DNA from: Magnetococcales bacterium
Lineage (GTDB): Bacteria > Pseudomonadota > Magnetococcia > Magnetococcales > UBA8363
NCBI GenBank assembly: GCA_015232865.1
Contig: JADFYU010000005.1
Location: forward strand, 87,343-115,554
DNA: 28,212 nucleotides
Direction of reading: 5' to 3'
Shown one piece after another: positions 8,664 to 16,451 of this stretch. The notes under the pieces were generated by a model, which did no database searches, was not told where the DNA came from, and saw only the letters and a list, made by a program, of their open reading frames with translations. How positions within the stretch are numbered: the first letter of the stretch is position 1; every line of letters starts with the position of its first letter. A program made the position numbers and the translations under genes.

Positions 8664-9980
8664 ATGATATATTACATCTATAGTTTTCTGTTTGCCTCTT
8701 TGATTGTACTGACCGGCCCTTATTGGGTCTGGAAATATGTTTCGACAGCCAAATATAAAGGAACGGTTCGGCAGCGGTTTGGCTTGGCTCTCCCGGCTTT
8801 TTTTTTGACCAACAGAAAACCGGTGATCTGGATTCATGCGGTTTCAGTCGGCGAGACATTGGCCGTCCGGGGGGTGGTGGAAAAATTAAACCTAGCCTTT
8901 CCCGAGCACGCCCAGGTGGTCTCTACCGTTACCAAAACCGGGCAGCAGATGGCCCAGGAAAAACTGCCTGGGTTGGCCGCCACTTTTTATCTCCCCCTCG
9001 ATCTGCCCTGGATTGTCAACCGGGTCATCCATCGTGTCAACCCGCAATTTTTTGTGGTGATGGAGACGGAGTTGTGGCCCAATCTTTTCCATGCTTTGGA
9101 AAAAAAACAGATTCCCATCATTACCATCAACGGCCGGCTCTCTCCCAACTCCTTTAAAAATTATTTTCGCCTGCGATTTTTCATGAAAACTTTTTTGCAG
9201 CCGGTTCACCTTTTTGCCATGCAGTCCAGTAAAGATGCCGAACGAATGGCACAAATCGGTGGAGACAGAGAGATCATTGTTTCCACCGGCAATCTTAAAT
9301 ACGATCAAGCCCTGAAAATTCCCGGTCAGGCCGAGATGGCTCTGCTGCATAAAAGGCTTCCGCCGCCGACTGATCCCGTCTGGATTGCCGCCAGCACCCA
9401 CCCTGGTGAAGAGCAACGAATTCTGGCCGTATTCAGACGACTGCGGGAGGAGATTCCGACCCTGCGCCTGATTCTGGCTCCCCGTCATCCCGAGCGCTCC
9501 CAGGAAGTGGTATCGCTGATCAGGAATGAGGGGTTGAGCATCTGTCGGGTCAGTCATCTGCCCGACCCCGAAAAATCGGCTTCTCTCCAACCCTGGCTGG
9601 AATCGGTTTTGCTGGTCGATCAGGTTGGCTGGCTGACCCGGCTTTATGGTTATGCCCAGGTGGCTTTTATCGGCGGCAGTTTGATTCCCCACGGAGGCCA
9701 GAACATGTTGGAAGCGGCGGCCTGGTCCATTCCGACCCTCTTTGGACCTTACACTTTCAACTTCAAGGAGGCCACCCAACAAATTCTGGAATCCGGAGGT
9801 GGAATGGTCATCAATAACGAGCAGGAGCTGTTCAACGCGCTCAACGAACTGTTGGCCTCAAAAGAGAAGCGGCTTTTGATGGGCGAAAAAGCCCAGCGGG
9901 TGGTGGCTGAAAATGCCGGAGCCCTGGAGAGAACCATCGCCGTCATTCAAGGAACGATCTTGGGAAATCCTCTTTCATGA
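8664..9980 (+). CDS. waaA: 3-deoxy-D-manno-octulosonic acid (Kdo) transferase
   Basis: This glycosyltransferase (GT30) adds Kdo from CMP-Kdo to the lipid A precursor at the inner face of the cytoplasmic membrane. It has an N-terminal membrane anchor (about residues 3-22) and then WIHAVSVGETLAVRG, where Glu64 is the expected catalytic glutamate. Further family blocks are VVMETELWPNLF, NGRLSPNSFKNY, GNLKYDQ, the donor-binding ASTHPGEEQRIL, APRHPER, and the C-terminal FIGGSLIPHGGQNMLEAAAW. The length of 438 aa is typical. Nothing in the sequence shows whether it adds one, two or more Kdo residues. It overlaps lpxK by 4 bp, a common pairing that couples Kdo transfer to lipid A 4'-phosphorylation. 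Confidence 0.96.
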   Translation: MIYYIYSFLFASLIVLTGPYWVWKYVSTAKYKGTVRQRFGLALPAFFLTNRKPVIWIHAVSVGETLAVRGVVEKLNLAFPEHAQVVSTVTKTGQQMAQEKLPGLAATFYLPLDLPWIVNRVIHRVNPQFFVVMETELWPNLFHALEKKQIPIITINGRLSPNSFKNYFRLRFFMKTFLQPVHLFAMQSSKDAERMAQIGGDREIIVSTGNLKYDQALKIPGQAEMALLHKRLPPPTDPVWIAASTHPGEEQRILAVFRRLREEIPTLRLILAPRHPERSQEVVSLIRNEGLSICRVSHLPDPEKSASLQPWLESVLLVDQVGWLTRLYGYAQVAFIGGSLIPHGGQNMLEAAAWSIPTLFGPYTFNFKEATQQILESGGGMVINNEQELFNALNELLASKEKRLLMGEKAQRVVAENAGALERTIAVIQGTILGNPLS

Positions 9981-11074
9981 ACCTGTTCCCACTTTTAGAA
10001 GGAAAACGGAGACCCAACGGTCTGCTGGAGATCTTCGCGCTCTTCTTTCTTGGCATGTTGGGTCGGGTTTATGGCCTGATCCAAGAGGGGAGGCTTTGGG
10101 CTTACCAGCGGACTGTTTTTTCCACTTATACCGCCCCCTGTCCGGTTATCAGTGTCGGCAATCTTTCCGCTGGGGGAACCGGCAAAACTCCCATGGTAAT
10201 CTGGCTGGTAGACTATTTTCAAAAACAGGGTCGTCGCGTCGCCGTTGTCAGTCGAGGATATCGTCAGCGTTCTACCCAGCCGGTCACCTTGGTGGCCAAC
10301 CCGAACGGCATTCTCCTCTGGCCTCCCCAAGCCGCCGATGAAGCGGTGCTGGTCGCTCTCAAACAACCCGGAGTCACGGTGCTGACCGGATCAAACCGGA
10401 AGCTGACCATTCAGGCCGCTATCGAGCAATTTTCGGTCGATCTGGTGATTATGGATGATGCCTTTCAACATCTGCCTGTTGCCCGTCAACTGGATCTGGT
10501 TCTACTGGACAGCCACCTGCCTTTAACCAACGGTCAGGTGTTGCCGGGCGGAATGCTCCGGGAGTTTCCTCATGCCTTGCAACGCTGTGACGGTCTTATT
10601 TTGACACGGGCTTTTGATGCGGACACCCTGCACCGGACAAAGGCCCTTCTACAACCCATCGTTGACGATAAACCAGTTGCATCAGCCATCCACCGCCCCA
10701 AAGGGTGGATTCAACTGGCCGACTCCGACCCATCCAAGCCAACCCTTCTGCCCCTGGATGCACTGAACAATTGTCCCGTTCTTGTTTTTTGTGGAATTGC
10801 CAAACCGGACAGCTTTCGCCGGACGATCGAGTCCCTGGATTTATCCATCCAAAAATTCACCACCTTTTCCGATCATCATCCTTACGATGAGCGTTCGCTG
10901 CAACAGCTGTACTCCGAGGCCGAAGAGGTGGGAGCAACGGTATTGGTCTGCACGGAAAAAGATGCCGTAAAAATTCGAGGAAATCGTTTTAAGTTGCCTG
11001 TTTATGCGCTCTCTATCGAATTGCATTTTACAACCTCGCCAACCTGGCTTCTTGAAAAACTTCGGAAACTATGA
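9977..11074 (+). CDS. lpxK: Tetraacyldisaccharide 4'-kinase
   Basis: This kinase phosphorylates the 4' position of the tetraacyldisaccharide lipid A precursor at the inner membrane, the sixth step of the Raetz pathway. The N terminus (LLEIFALFFLGMLGRVYG) is the amphipathic membrane-associating helix. The Walker A loop is GNLSAGGTGKTP at 61-72 with Lys70. RVAVVSRGYRQ follows, then the second signature MDDAFQHLPVARQLDLVLLD, in which the usual DDGFQH reads DDAFQH. The C-terminal part has FCGIAKPDSFRRTIESL and CTEKDAVKI. At 365 aa it is slightly longer than many homologues. The ATG overlaps the waaA stop (ATGA), so the two form one translationally coupled operon. Confidence 0.96.
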   Translation: MNLFPLLEGKRRPNGLLEIFALFFLGMLGRVYGLIQEGRLWAYQRTVFSTYTAPCPVISVGNLSAGGTGKTPMVIWLVDYFQKQGRRVAVVSRGYRQRSTQPVTLVANPNGILLWPPQAADEAVLVALKQPGVTVLTGSNRKLTIQAAIEQFSVDLVIMDDAFQHLPVARQLDLVLLDSHLPLTNGQVLPGGMLREFPHALQRCDGLILTRAFDADTLHRTKALLQPIVDDKPVASAIHRPKGWIQLADSDPSKPTLLPLDALNNCPVLVFCGIAKPDSFRRTIESLDLSIQKFTTFSDHHPYDERSLQQLYSEAEEVGATVLVCTEKDAVKIRGNRFKLPVYALSIELHFTTSPTWLLEKLRKL

Positions 11075-11100
11075 AAAACACTTAATCGAGTATTTTTCAT
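11071..11100 (+). terminator. Hairpin overlapping the lpxK stop codon
   Basis: ATGAAAAACACT and AGTATTTTTCAT pair over 12 positions with one C:A mismatch around a 6-base loop. The right arm is T-rich. The left arm includes the lpxK TGA. It may end transcription of waaA-lpxK or protect the 3' end of the message, although the stem is AT-rich and no U-tract follows it. Confidence 0.4.
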
Positions 11101-11174
11101 AAATATATTGGTCGGAAGCATCTACTCTATTGACCCGGTCCCCGGTTTGCCGCAAATTGGATGGAGGATGAATC

Positions 11175-11264
11175 ATGGACCGTGTGATTGTAAACCGGAA
11201 AACGGTTGTTGAACCGGGCTTGGTTGAAAATCTCGATCCGACTCACCCCCTGTTTTTAGGTTGA
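11175..11264 (+). CDS. Possible 29-aa peptide with strong ribosome site
   Basis: An ATG at 11175 lies 7 nt after a GGAGG, the best-placed ribosome site in this 269-bp gap. It opens a 29-codon frame (MDRVIVNRKTVVEPGLVENL, then eight more residues and a final glycine). I recognise no family. It could be a genuine micro-protein or a translated leader of the FHA-phosphatase gene about 80 bp downstream. A second, Cys-rich frame beginning at ATG 11168 overlaps it and contains TGA codons; it is discussed among the findings. Confidence 0.25.
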   Translation: MDRVIVNRKTVVEPGLVENLDPTHPLFLG

Positions 11265-11343
11265 ACTGTCCAGAGCCTGGATTCGGCTGTTGTACCGAAG
11301 ATGCACGCCTGACAGCCAAATTCAAGTAAAAGTGACCTGTTTA

Positions 11344-12807
11344 ATGAATCAACCCACGTCAAAAGCTGGAATCTCATTGTTTAAAAAATTAAAAGAGATT
11401 TTTTCCCCACCTCGCCCGGTGGAAGAGGTGGATCTTAGTTTTGAGATGCACTTGAACGGTCATGAAATTCGTGTTGCCAATCGTACCTATCCCATTCAAC
11501 TCCTGTTAGGCGGTGAGTCGGGACACAAACTTCACATCTATCCGAACAGCCCACTCTCAGAAGATGGTAAATCCATCAATTGTTTTATCATTTTCGATCC
11601 AACCCGTTTTTACAACCGCATCTCCGGCTTTCTTCAGCTCAAATATGGCGAATCACTGGTTATTGGCCGCTCCAACAGTGAACAAGATAATCTGTTCGAT
11701 TTCAAAGAGCGGGTCGGTGGCCGGCATATCACCATCGCCCATGCCGGCGACGCTTTGATTTTCAAAGATCTCAAGACCGATTTCGGCACCACCATCTCCG
11801 CCTTGACGAAAACGAGTGAGATACACCGGCTCAAAAACTGGAGACAGGGAAAATTACGGGCATTACGAGATATTTTCGGTGGCGACATCAAACCCCTCTC
11901 GCATGCGCAGGCACTGACCACTTTGAGAGAGGTCAATACCCTGATGAAAAGAGAGGCGTTCAGGCCTCTCGACAATCAAAACAAACCGGGGGGATTGCTG
12001 GAGTTGCCGGAAAACATGATTCCCATCATTGTGGGTGATCTGCATGGGCAGGTCGATAATCTCATCAAGATTTTATCTGAAAATTCGTTTCTTGATGCCA
12101 TGAAATCCTACGAAGCCTGCATGATCGTTCTCGGGGACGCGGTTCATTCGGAGGTGGATGGGGAGATGGATCAGTTTGAATCCTCTATTCTCATGATGGA
12201 TCTCATCTGCAAACTCAAGTTAAAATTTCCAAAACAGTTCTTCTACCTGCGCGGCAACCATGACAGCTTTTCGCCGGAGGTGCGAAAATCTGGAATCATG
12301 CAGGGCGTTCTCTGGGAGAAAGCCGTACTTAAAGCTCGCGGCCAGGCCTACAAAGAAGAGATGGAAATTTTTTATGACGCTCTGGCACTCATCTCCATGT
12401 CCAAGGATTTTGTCGCCTGCCATGCCGCCCCACCAAAGGCAAAAGCAACCCGAGAACTCCTGATCAATGTTCACCAATATCCGGGACTCGTTCGAGAATT
12501 GCTCTGGAATAGACTGCAACGCCCCAGCTATCCGGCCGGATATACTCGGGGCGACGTCAAACGGTTTCGCAGCACCCTGGGTCTCTCTCCTGACGTGCAA
12601 TTTCTTGTCGCCCACAACCCGTTAAGCCCTGATGAGTGCGTTTGGCTGGATATTGCCAAGACTCCCAACCATCACATTGTCTTCAGTGGTCGAACCTTTG
12701 CCATCGGCCTGTTTACCCGGATTGGCAAAAAACTCCTGCCCATCACCCTACCGACCGAGCCGCTGATTGATGAGATCAACAATCTGCCCAGCCCTCTCAA
12801 TCTTTAA
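11344..12807 (+). CDS. FHA-like domain fused to PPP-family metallophosphatase
   Basis: This 487-aa cytosolic protein joins two signalling modules. Residues about 85-160 look like a forkhead-associated phosphothreonine-reading domain: ESLVIGRSNS (VIGR at 106-109), GGRHITI (126-132), then FKDLKTDFGTTI. The usual SRxH reads GRH. The C-terminal part has the PPP metallophosphatase motifs GDLHGQ (231-236), LGDAVH (from 263), RGNHDS (303-308), CHAAPP (359-364) and a later AHNP (about 423). These supply the two-metal site and should remove phosphate from Ser/Thr. I chose the ATG at 11344; an upstream in-frame TTG at 11290 would add 18 unconvincing residues. The ribosome site is poor, so translation may be weak or coupled. 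The downstream STAS gene is a plausible client, but that is inference. Confidence 0.82.
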   Translation: MNQPTSKAGISLFKKLKEIFSPPRPVEEVDLSFEMHLNGHEIRVANRTYPIQLLLGGESGHKLHIYPNSPLSEDGKSINCFIIFDPTRFYNRISGFLQLKYGESLVIGRSNSEQDNLFDFKERVGGRHITIAHAGDALIFKDLKTDFGTTISALTKTSEIHRLKNWRQGKLRALRDIFGGDIKPLSHAQALTTLREVNTLMKREAFRPLDNQNKPGGLLELPENMIPIIVGDLHGQVDNLIKILSENSFLDAMKSYEACMIVLGDAVHSEVDGEMDQFESSILMMDLICKLKLKFPKQFFYLRGNHDSFSPEVRKSGIMQGVLWEKAVLKARGQAYKEEMEIFYDALALISMSKDFVACHAAPPKAKATRELLINVHQYPGLVRELLWNRLQRPSYPAGYTRGDVKRFRSTLGLSPDVQFLVAHNPLSPDECVWLDIAKTPNHHIVFSGRTFAIGLFTRIGKKLLPITLPTEPLIDEINNLPSPLNL

Positions 12808-12895
12808 CCTAAATCCAGCAGTTGGCGGCAGGCGCTTGGCACAAACGTCCAACCGCCGCTTTCAGGATAAAACCGTATACCATTTTGATAATTAT

Positions 12896-12910
12896 TTGAT
12901 AAGATATCAA
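12896..12910. promoter_or_regulatory. Palindromic operator candidate upstream of the STAS gene
   Basis: TTGATA-AGA-TATCAA is a perfect 15-bp palindrome. It overlaps a direct repeat TTTGATAA at 12884-12891 and 12895-12902, spaced 11 bp, about one turn of the helix. It lies 50 bp before the STAS start codon in otherwise AT-rich DNA, the right place for a promoter and regulator site. Confidence 0.35.
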
Positions 12911-12960
12911 CCTACTCCTCTTTTATTTATCTGATAGGCCTGCGCGGAAAGGAAGAAGAA

Positions 12961-13275
12961 ATGGATAAACAAAACGTGAGCTGTGAGAGAAAAAATGGTC
13001 AGTTGATTTTTTACATATCCGGCTCTTTCGACTATAAATCCGGTGTCCAGCTTAAAAATCTAGCCAACAAGGAGTTAGAGCTTGGCAGAGAAAAAGAGTA
13101 TGTCATCGACCTGAAAAATGTTCGCTACATCAACTCATCAGTCTTTGGCGCCATGATTATTTTGAAAGAGATCTTTGGCGCAACCTCTGAATCATTTTCT
13201 CTGATCAATGCCTCTCCAGAGGTATTAAAAATGCTTAAGACCGTTCATTTTCATACACTGTTCAATATACGTTAA
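12961..13275 (+). CDS. Single STAS-domain protein (anti-anti-sigma-like)
   Basis: This 104-aa protein is one STAS domain, the fold of SpoIIAA-type anti-sigma factor antagonists. It opens with a beta strand (QLIFYISGSFDY), continues with EYVIDLKNVRYINSSVFGAM, where the paired serines 59-60 occupy the phosphorylatable position after strand 3, and ends with the helix-strand pattern ASPEVLKMLKTVHFHTLFNI. The start has a strong ribosome site (GGAAAGGAAGAAGAA). Such proteins normally switch partners according to serine phosphorylation by an anti-sigma kinase. No kinase is visible here. The only phosphatase nearby is the FHA-PPP protein 153 bp upstream, on the same strand, rather than the usual PP2C. 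Confidence 0.85.
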   Translation: MDKQNVSCERKNGQLIFYISGSFDYKSGVQLKNLANKELELGREKEYVIDLKNVRYINSSVFGAMIILKEIFGATSESFSLINASPEVLKMLKTVHFHTLFNIR

Positions 13276-13350
13276 GCCTCGCCGCCCCCCCTTTATTCTC
13301 AATTCGGCAATTCATCAACCTGGAACCGACTCAAAACGGATTGGAAACAG

Positions 13351-14139
13351 ATGACGAATCAATTTAAGGGCCACTTTGATTGTGTTGGAACGGGAGTCCC
13401 CATTTTGTGCATTCCTGGTTTTGGCAGTGGTAATTGGATTTTTCAGGGATTGGCCGAGCGATTAAAAGATCGATTTTGCTTTATTTTGCCGGACAATCGG
13501 GGCATGGGCCAATCAAAAAAAGCCTGGAAACCCTACTCATTAGACGATCTTGCTGCGGACTGTTTGAACGTGATGGATGATTTAGGTCACAAAAAATTTG
13601 GTGTGATCGGCCTAAGCATGGGCGGATTTATTGCCCAGTTGTTAACCTTGCAGGCTCCCGATCGGGTCGCGGCTCTGGCTCTGCTCTGCTCAACCTCCGG
13701 TGGCGATCGGTTTTCACCACTCTTTCCGAGCATGAGCGAAGAACAGGTCCGTGGCATCTACACCCTGAAAAACCGACAGCGGGTTGAAGCCGCCCTCTCT
13801 CCAGCCATCTGCCCTCTCCTGTCAAGCCATTATTCGAAAGTCTATCAGGCGGTGTTGGAAAAAAGATCTCTGGAGCAGGAAGATCCCGCCCAGGTGATGT
13901 TGCAATTTTTTGCCGTCAGCCAATTCATGAAAAAATGCCTGCCGCTAAATAGCATCACCTGCCCCACCTTGGTGCTCTCCGGGGATACCGATCTACTGGT
14001 CCCCCTGGCCAATGCCCAGATGTTGGCCGAACAGATTCCAACAGCCAGACTCTCTGTCATTTCAGAAACAGACCACCTCTTTTTTCTGGAAAAAGAGCAG
14101 GAGGTCGCCGACCAACTGAACCAGTTTTTTGGCGGTTAA
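13351..14139 (+). CDS. Alpha/beta-fold hydrolase
   Basis: This is a 262-aa cytosolic alpha/beta hydrolase with the full catalytic set visible. The nucleophile elbow is GLSMGG with Ser89, the acid is in SGDTDLLVP (Asp212 or Asp214), and the histidine is in SETDHLFFLE (His242). The oxyanion region is IPGFGSGNW near 21-29, and DNRGMGQS (48-55) is typical of the family. The substrate cannot be deduced; members include esterases, lactonases and thioesterase-like enzymes. It lies 77 bp before an acyl-CoA synthetase on the same strand, which would fit a fatty-acyl or aromatic-acid substrate, but that is only a suggestion from context. Confidence 0.88.
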   Translation: MTNQFKGHFDCVGTGVPILCIPGFGSGNWIFQGLAERLKDRFCFILPDNRGMGQSKKAWKPYSLDDLAADCLNVMDDLGHKKFGVIGLSMGGFIAQLLTLQAPDRVAALALLCSTSGGDRFSPLFPSMSEEQVRGIYTLKNRQRVEAALSPAICPLLSSHYSKVYQAVLEKRSLEQEDPAQVMLQFFAVSQFMKKCLPLNSITCPTLVLSGDTDLLVPLANAQMLAEQIPTARLSVISETDHLFFLEKEQEVADQLNQFFGG

Positions 14140-14186
14140 AGGCTCTGTTGACATTCAGCAAGAAGGGATTGAAGGGTGGATAACTG

Positions 14187-14208
14187 TTTTTTTTGGGGGG
14201 GGAGGAGG
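14187..14208 (+). promoter_or_regulatory. T8-G8 homopolymer run merging into the ribosome site
   Basis: Eight T (14187-14194) are followed directly by eight G (14195-14202) and then AGGAGG. The effective Shine-Dalgarno sequence GGAGGAGG ends 8 nt before the ATG at 14217. The G tract therefore sits at the 5' edge of the ribosome site of the acyl-CoA synthetase gene. Confidence 0.5.
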
Positions 14209-14216
14209 AAAAAACC

Positions 14217-15677
14217 ATGTGGCGGGATTTTATTCGGCAGCAAGCCCAAAACAATGGTCAAAAGCTGGCCATTATCGATCGGTTGACGAACAGATGTTTA
14301 ACCTATGACGGACTGGATCATGAAATCAACCGGTGGGTTCGGCATTTGCTTCAATGCGGAATCAAACCGGCAAACCGGGTGGTCTATCTGGCTCCAAATC
14401 GCCTGGAACACCTCACTCTGTTTTTTGCCTGCACCCGTTTGGGGGCCATTTTTGTCCCGCTCAATCATCGTTTGGCCCCCCGTGAACTGGAACAGCTCGT
14501 TGAGCATATCGAGCCTGGCTATTTTCTTGGTGAAGCACCCTGCCCTTTTGCTGCGACCTCCGGCTATGATCAAATCAAAGAGATTGATCTGACCGACGGC
14601 CCGACAGTCGACCCTCTCCCTCTGACGGGAAAAGAACCCCTGCTCATGCTCTTTACTTCCGGTTCCACCGGTGAACCAAAAGGGGTATTGTTGCACGGGG
14701 ATATGTTGATGGCCAACATTCAGCAAACCCTCAACTCTGGAGTTCTGCTGGCAAATGACATCTCCGTTGTCAATACCCCGTTTTTTCATACAGGCGGGTA
14801 TAACGTCTTTTGTCTTCCCCTATTATTCATTGGTGGAACACTGATATTATTTGATAAATTCGATCCTGACGGGGTATTGGAAGCGATTGATGACGAGGGT
14901 GTCACCGTATTCTGGGCGGTTCCGACCATGTTTCAAGCCCTCTATGAATCGGCTCGTTTTGATAAAACGGATTTTTCCCGCATCCGATTTTTTCTCTCCG
15001 GTGGTGCACCCCTCAGCTTACCCCTCATACAGGCCTATCATAAAAAAGGCATTCCCTTTAAACAGGGATTCGGATTGACCGAGGTGGGGCCTAACTGTTT
15101 TTTACATGAGACCGAAGAGTCCTATCAACACCCGGATTCCATCGGTCGTCCCATGGCCCAAACGTTAACCAAGGTCGTCGATGATCAAGGCAATCCAGTG
15201 GCGGTCGGAGAGATCGGCGAGTTGCTCCTTGGCGGCCCCCATCTCTGTTTGGGCTATTGGCGCAAGGAGACCATTTTTCAGCACGCCATGCGCGGAATCT
15301 ATTTTGCAACAGGCGATCTGGTTCGCCTGGATGAGTCTGGACTCTTTTATGTCGTTGGACGAAAAAATGAGATGTACATCTCGGGCGGCGAGAATATCTT
15401 CCCCGGTGAAGTCGAACGGCAATTGATTCAACATCCCGGAATCAGTCAGGCGGTGGTCGTTTCGGTCGCCGATGAAAAATGGAGCGAGGTCGGGTTTGCC
15501 TTTTATGTCGGAACTCACCCGTTGCGCCTGGCGGAAGTCAGAGCCTTTCTTGAACCGCTTCTGGCCCGTTACAAACATCCGCACCATCTTTTCAGACTGA
15601 CACAATTACCGTTGCTGGCCAACGGAAAAATAGACCGTCGGCAACTGAAAAAAATGGCAAAACAAGCTTTGATGTGA
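14217..15677 (+). CDS. Acyl-CoA synthetase (AMP-forming)
   Basis: This 486-aa member of the adenylate-forming family (ANL) activates a carboxylic acid with ATP to an acyl-adenylate and then forms the CoA thioester. Motifs in order are the P-loop LFTSGSTGEPKGVLL (145-159), GFGLTEVGPN (284-293) for adenine and substrate contact, the hinge region YFATGDLVRLDESG with GRKNEMYISGGENIFPGEVE, and the C-terminal NGKIDRRQLKK carrying the catalytic A10 lysine. The architecture resembles medium- or long-chain and aromatic acyl-CoA ligases; the chain length is not readable. I placed the start at ATG 14217, 8 nt after GGAGGAGG. An in-frame TTG at 14193 would translate the G tract and is unlikely. Its stop codon lies inside the left arm of a terminator hairpin. 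Confidence 0.93.
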   Translation: MWRDFIRQQAQNNGQKLAIIDRLTNRCLTYDGLDHEINRWVRHLLQCGIKPANRVVYLAPNRLEHLTLFFACTRLGAIFVPLNHRLAPRELEQLVEHIEPGYFLGEAPCPFAATSGYDQIKEIDLTDGPTVDPLPLTGKEPLLMLFTSGSTGEPKGVLLHGDMLMANIQQTLNSGVLLANDISVVNTPFFHTGGYNVFCLPLLFIGGTLILFDKFDPDGVLEAIDDEGVTVFWAVPTMFQALYESARFDKTDFSRIRFFLSGGAPLSLPLIQAYHKKGIPFKQGFGLTEVGPNCFLHETEESYQHPDSIGRPMAQTLTKVVDDQGNPVAVGEIGELLLGGPHLCLGYWRKETIFQHAMRGIYFATGDLVRLDESGLFYVVGRKNEMYISGGENIFPGEVERQLIQHPGISQAVVVSVADEKWSEVGFAFYVGTHPLRLAEVRAFLEPLLARYKHPHHLFRLTQLPLLANGKIDRRQLKKMAKQALM

Positions 15678-15714
15678 AAGCGTTTTTTAGAAACAAACAC
15701 ACGCTTTCACATCA
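15670..15714. terminator. Perfect 14-bp hairpin between convergent genes
   Basis: TGATGTGAAAGCGT (15670-15683) pairs exactly with ACGCTTTCACATCA (15701-15714) around a 17-base loop rich in T and A. The left arm contains the TGA stop of the acyl-CoA synthetase. The next gene converges from the other side and ends 16 bp away, so this is a likely bidirectional terminator, although no strong U-tract follows on either side. Confidence 0.55.
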
Positions 15715-15729
15715 CAAAGATCAATTTAT

Positions 15730-16335
15730 CTAACGCCAGTTGCGGTGTTGACCGCGCTGACCTCTTCGGTTTCCACTTTCGTAGATCACCACCGGACTGG
15801 GATAGGAACGCGAATAATAATAGGGTGTCGGTGATACGAAGCGATCCGGGCGACTCTTGGTCGGCAAAACGATAATCTGTGGCTGGGATCGATTAACCAG
15901 ATGCCACTTTCCGTCAGACTCCAGACAGGCCAGGCCGCTCAAACTCTCTTTGCTCCCATTGATAAACGCCTTGACATCGACGTTCCGGCAAACCTTGTCA
16001 TCAACGATGATCACCCGTTCTGTTGTCACTCCTCTCCTCCATCTGGTATCGGGATCAATCCATTTTTGTTGGTGGTGAACGGTGGATACGGATTGACCGT
16101 GTGAATAGATTGGCTGGCCTTTCTCTCGCTCATTTCCAATCGCATAGCCCAACAGTCCTCCGGTAGCCGCACCGATCAGAGCGAACTGTTCGCGGTTTTT
16201 ATCCGGTCCCAACAGCGAACCGGTCAGCGCACCACCCAAGGCACCGATTCCGGCCCCCAACGAGGCATCAGCCTGAGCGCTTTTTATCTGAGGCAGAATC
16301 AAGATAGCCAACAGAACAATTAAAAATTTTTTCAT
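15730..16335 (-). CDS. Exported glycine-zipper protein
   Basis: This 201-aa protein has a clear signal peptide (MKKFLIVLLAILILPQIKSA, cleavage probably after QADA). A glycine-zipper segment follows at about residues 25-67 (SLGAGIGALGGALTGSLLG and LIGAATGGLLGYAIGN), a pattern seen in outer-membrane-associated proteins of the 17-kDa antigen/YMGG type. The C-terminal half contains a Cys pair in KVCRNVDVKAF and SGLACLESDGKWHLV and ends in an arginine- and glycine-rich tail. The start is fixed by the signal peptide and by GAGGAG 8 nt upstream. A longer frame to 16395 would run through the left part of an inverted repeat and is rejected. It lies beside the Cpx-like block and may be part of the same envelope response. 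Confidence 0.75.
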   Translation of the reverse strand: MKKFLIVLLAILILPQIKSAQADASLGAGIGALGGALTGSLLGPDKNREQFALIGAATGGLLGYAIGNEREKGQPIYSHGQSVSTVHHQQKWIDPDTRWRRGVTTERVIIVDDKVCRNVDVKAFINGSKESLSGLACLESDGKWHLVNRSQPQIIVLPTKSRPDRFVSPTPYYYSRSYPSPVVIYESGNRRGQRGQHRNWR

Positions 16336-16370
16336 CGGACCAACTCCTCTACTCAAGTGGTTTATCCTAA

Positions 16371-16442
16371 ATTCGGCAGTTGTAGGTGCGTGCAAGGCAG
16401 ATCAGTATGTTTATGTCCGACGCACGTGAACAACTGCCGAAT
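16371..16442. repeat. 72-bp inverted-repeat element (REP/MITE-like)
   Basis: The ends ATTCGGCAGTTGT (16371-16383) and ACAACTGCCGAAT (16430-16442) are a perfect 13-bp inverted repeat. A second internal pair, GTGCGT (16386-16391) and ACGCAC (16420-16425), extends the structure. It lies between the glycine-zipper and spy-like genes. It has no coding capacity and no transposase-like ends other than the repeats. A related element is found at 16960-17055. Confidence 0.55.
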
Positions 16443-16451
16443 GTAAGATGA

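Noticed and set aside
8892..9782. A 296-aa open frame on the minus strand opposite waaA
   Set aside because: It lies entirely inside the well-supported waaA gene, has no recognisable domain and a composition typical of an antisense shadow.
11130..11158. A sigma-70 promoter with TTGACC and CAAATT at 17-bp spacing upstream of the FHA-phosphatase gene
   Set aside because: The -10 element matches only three of six consensus bases, so chance is as good an explanation.
16336..16395. An N-terminal extension of the glycine-zipper protein
   Set aside because: It would place 20 residues before a clear signal peptide, bypass the GAGGAG site, and run into the inverted-repeat element.
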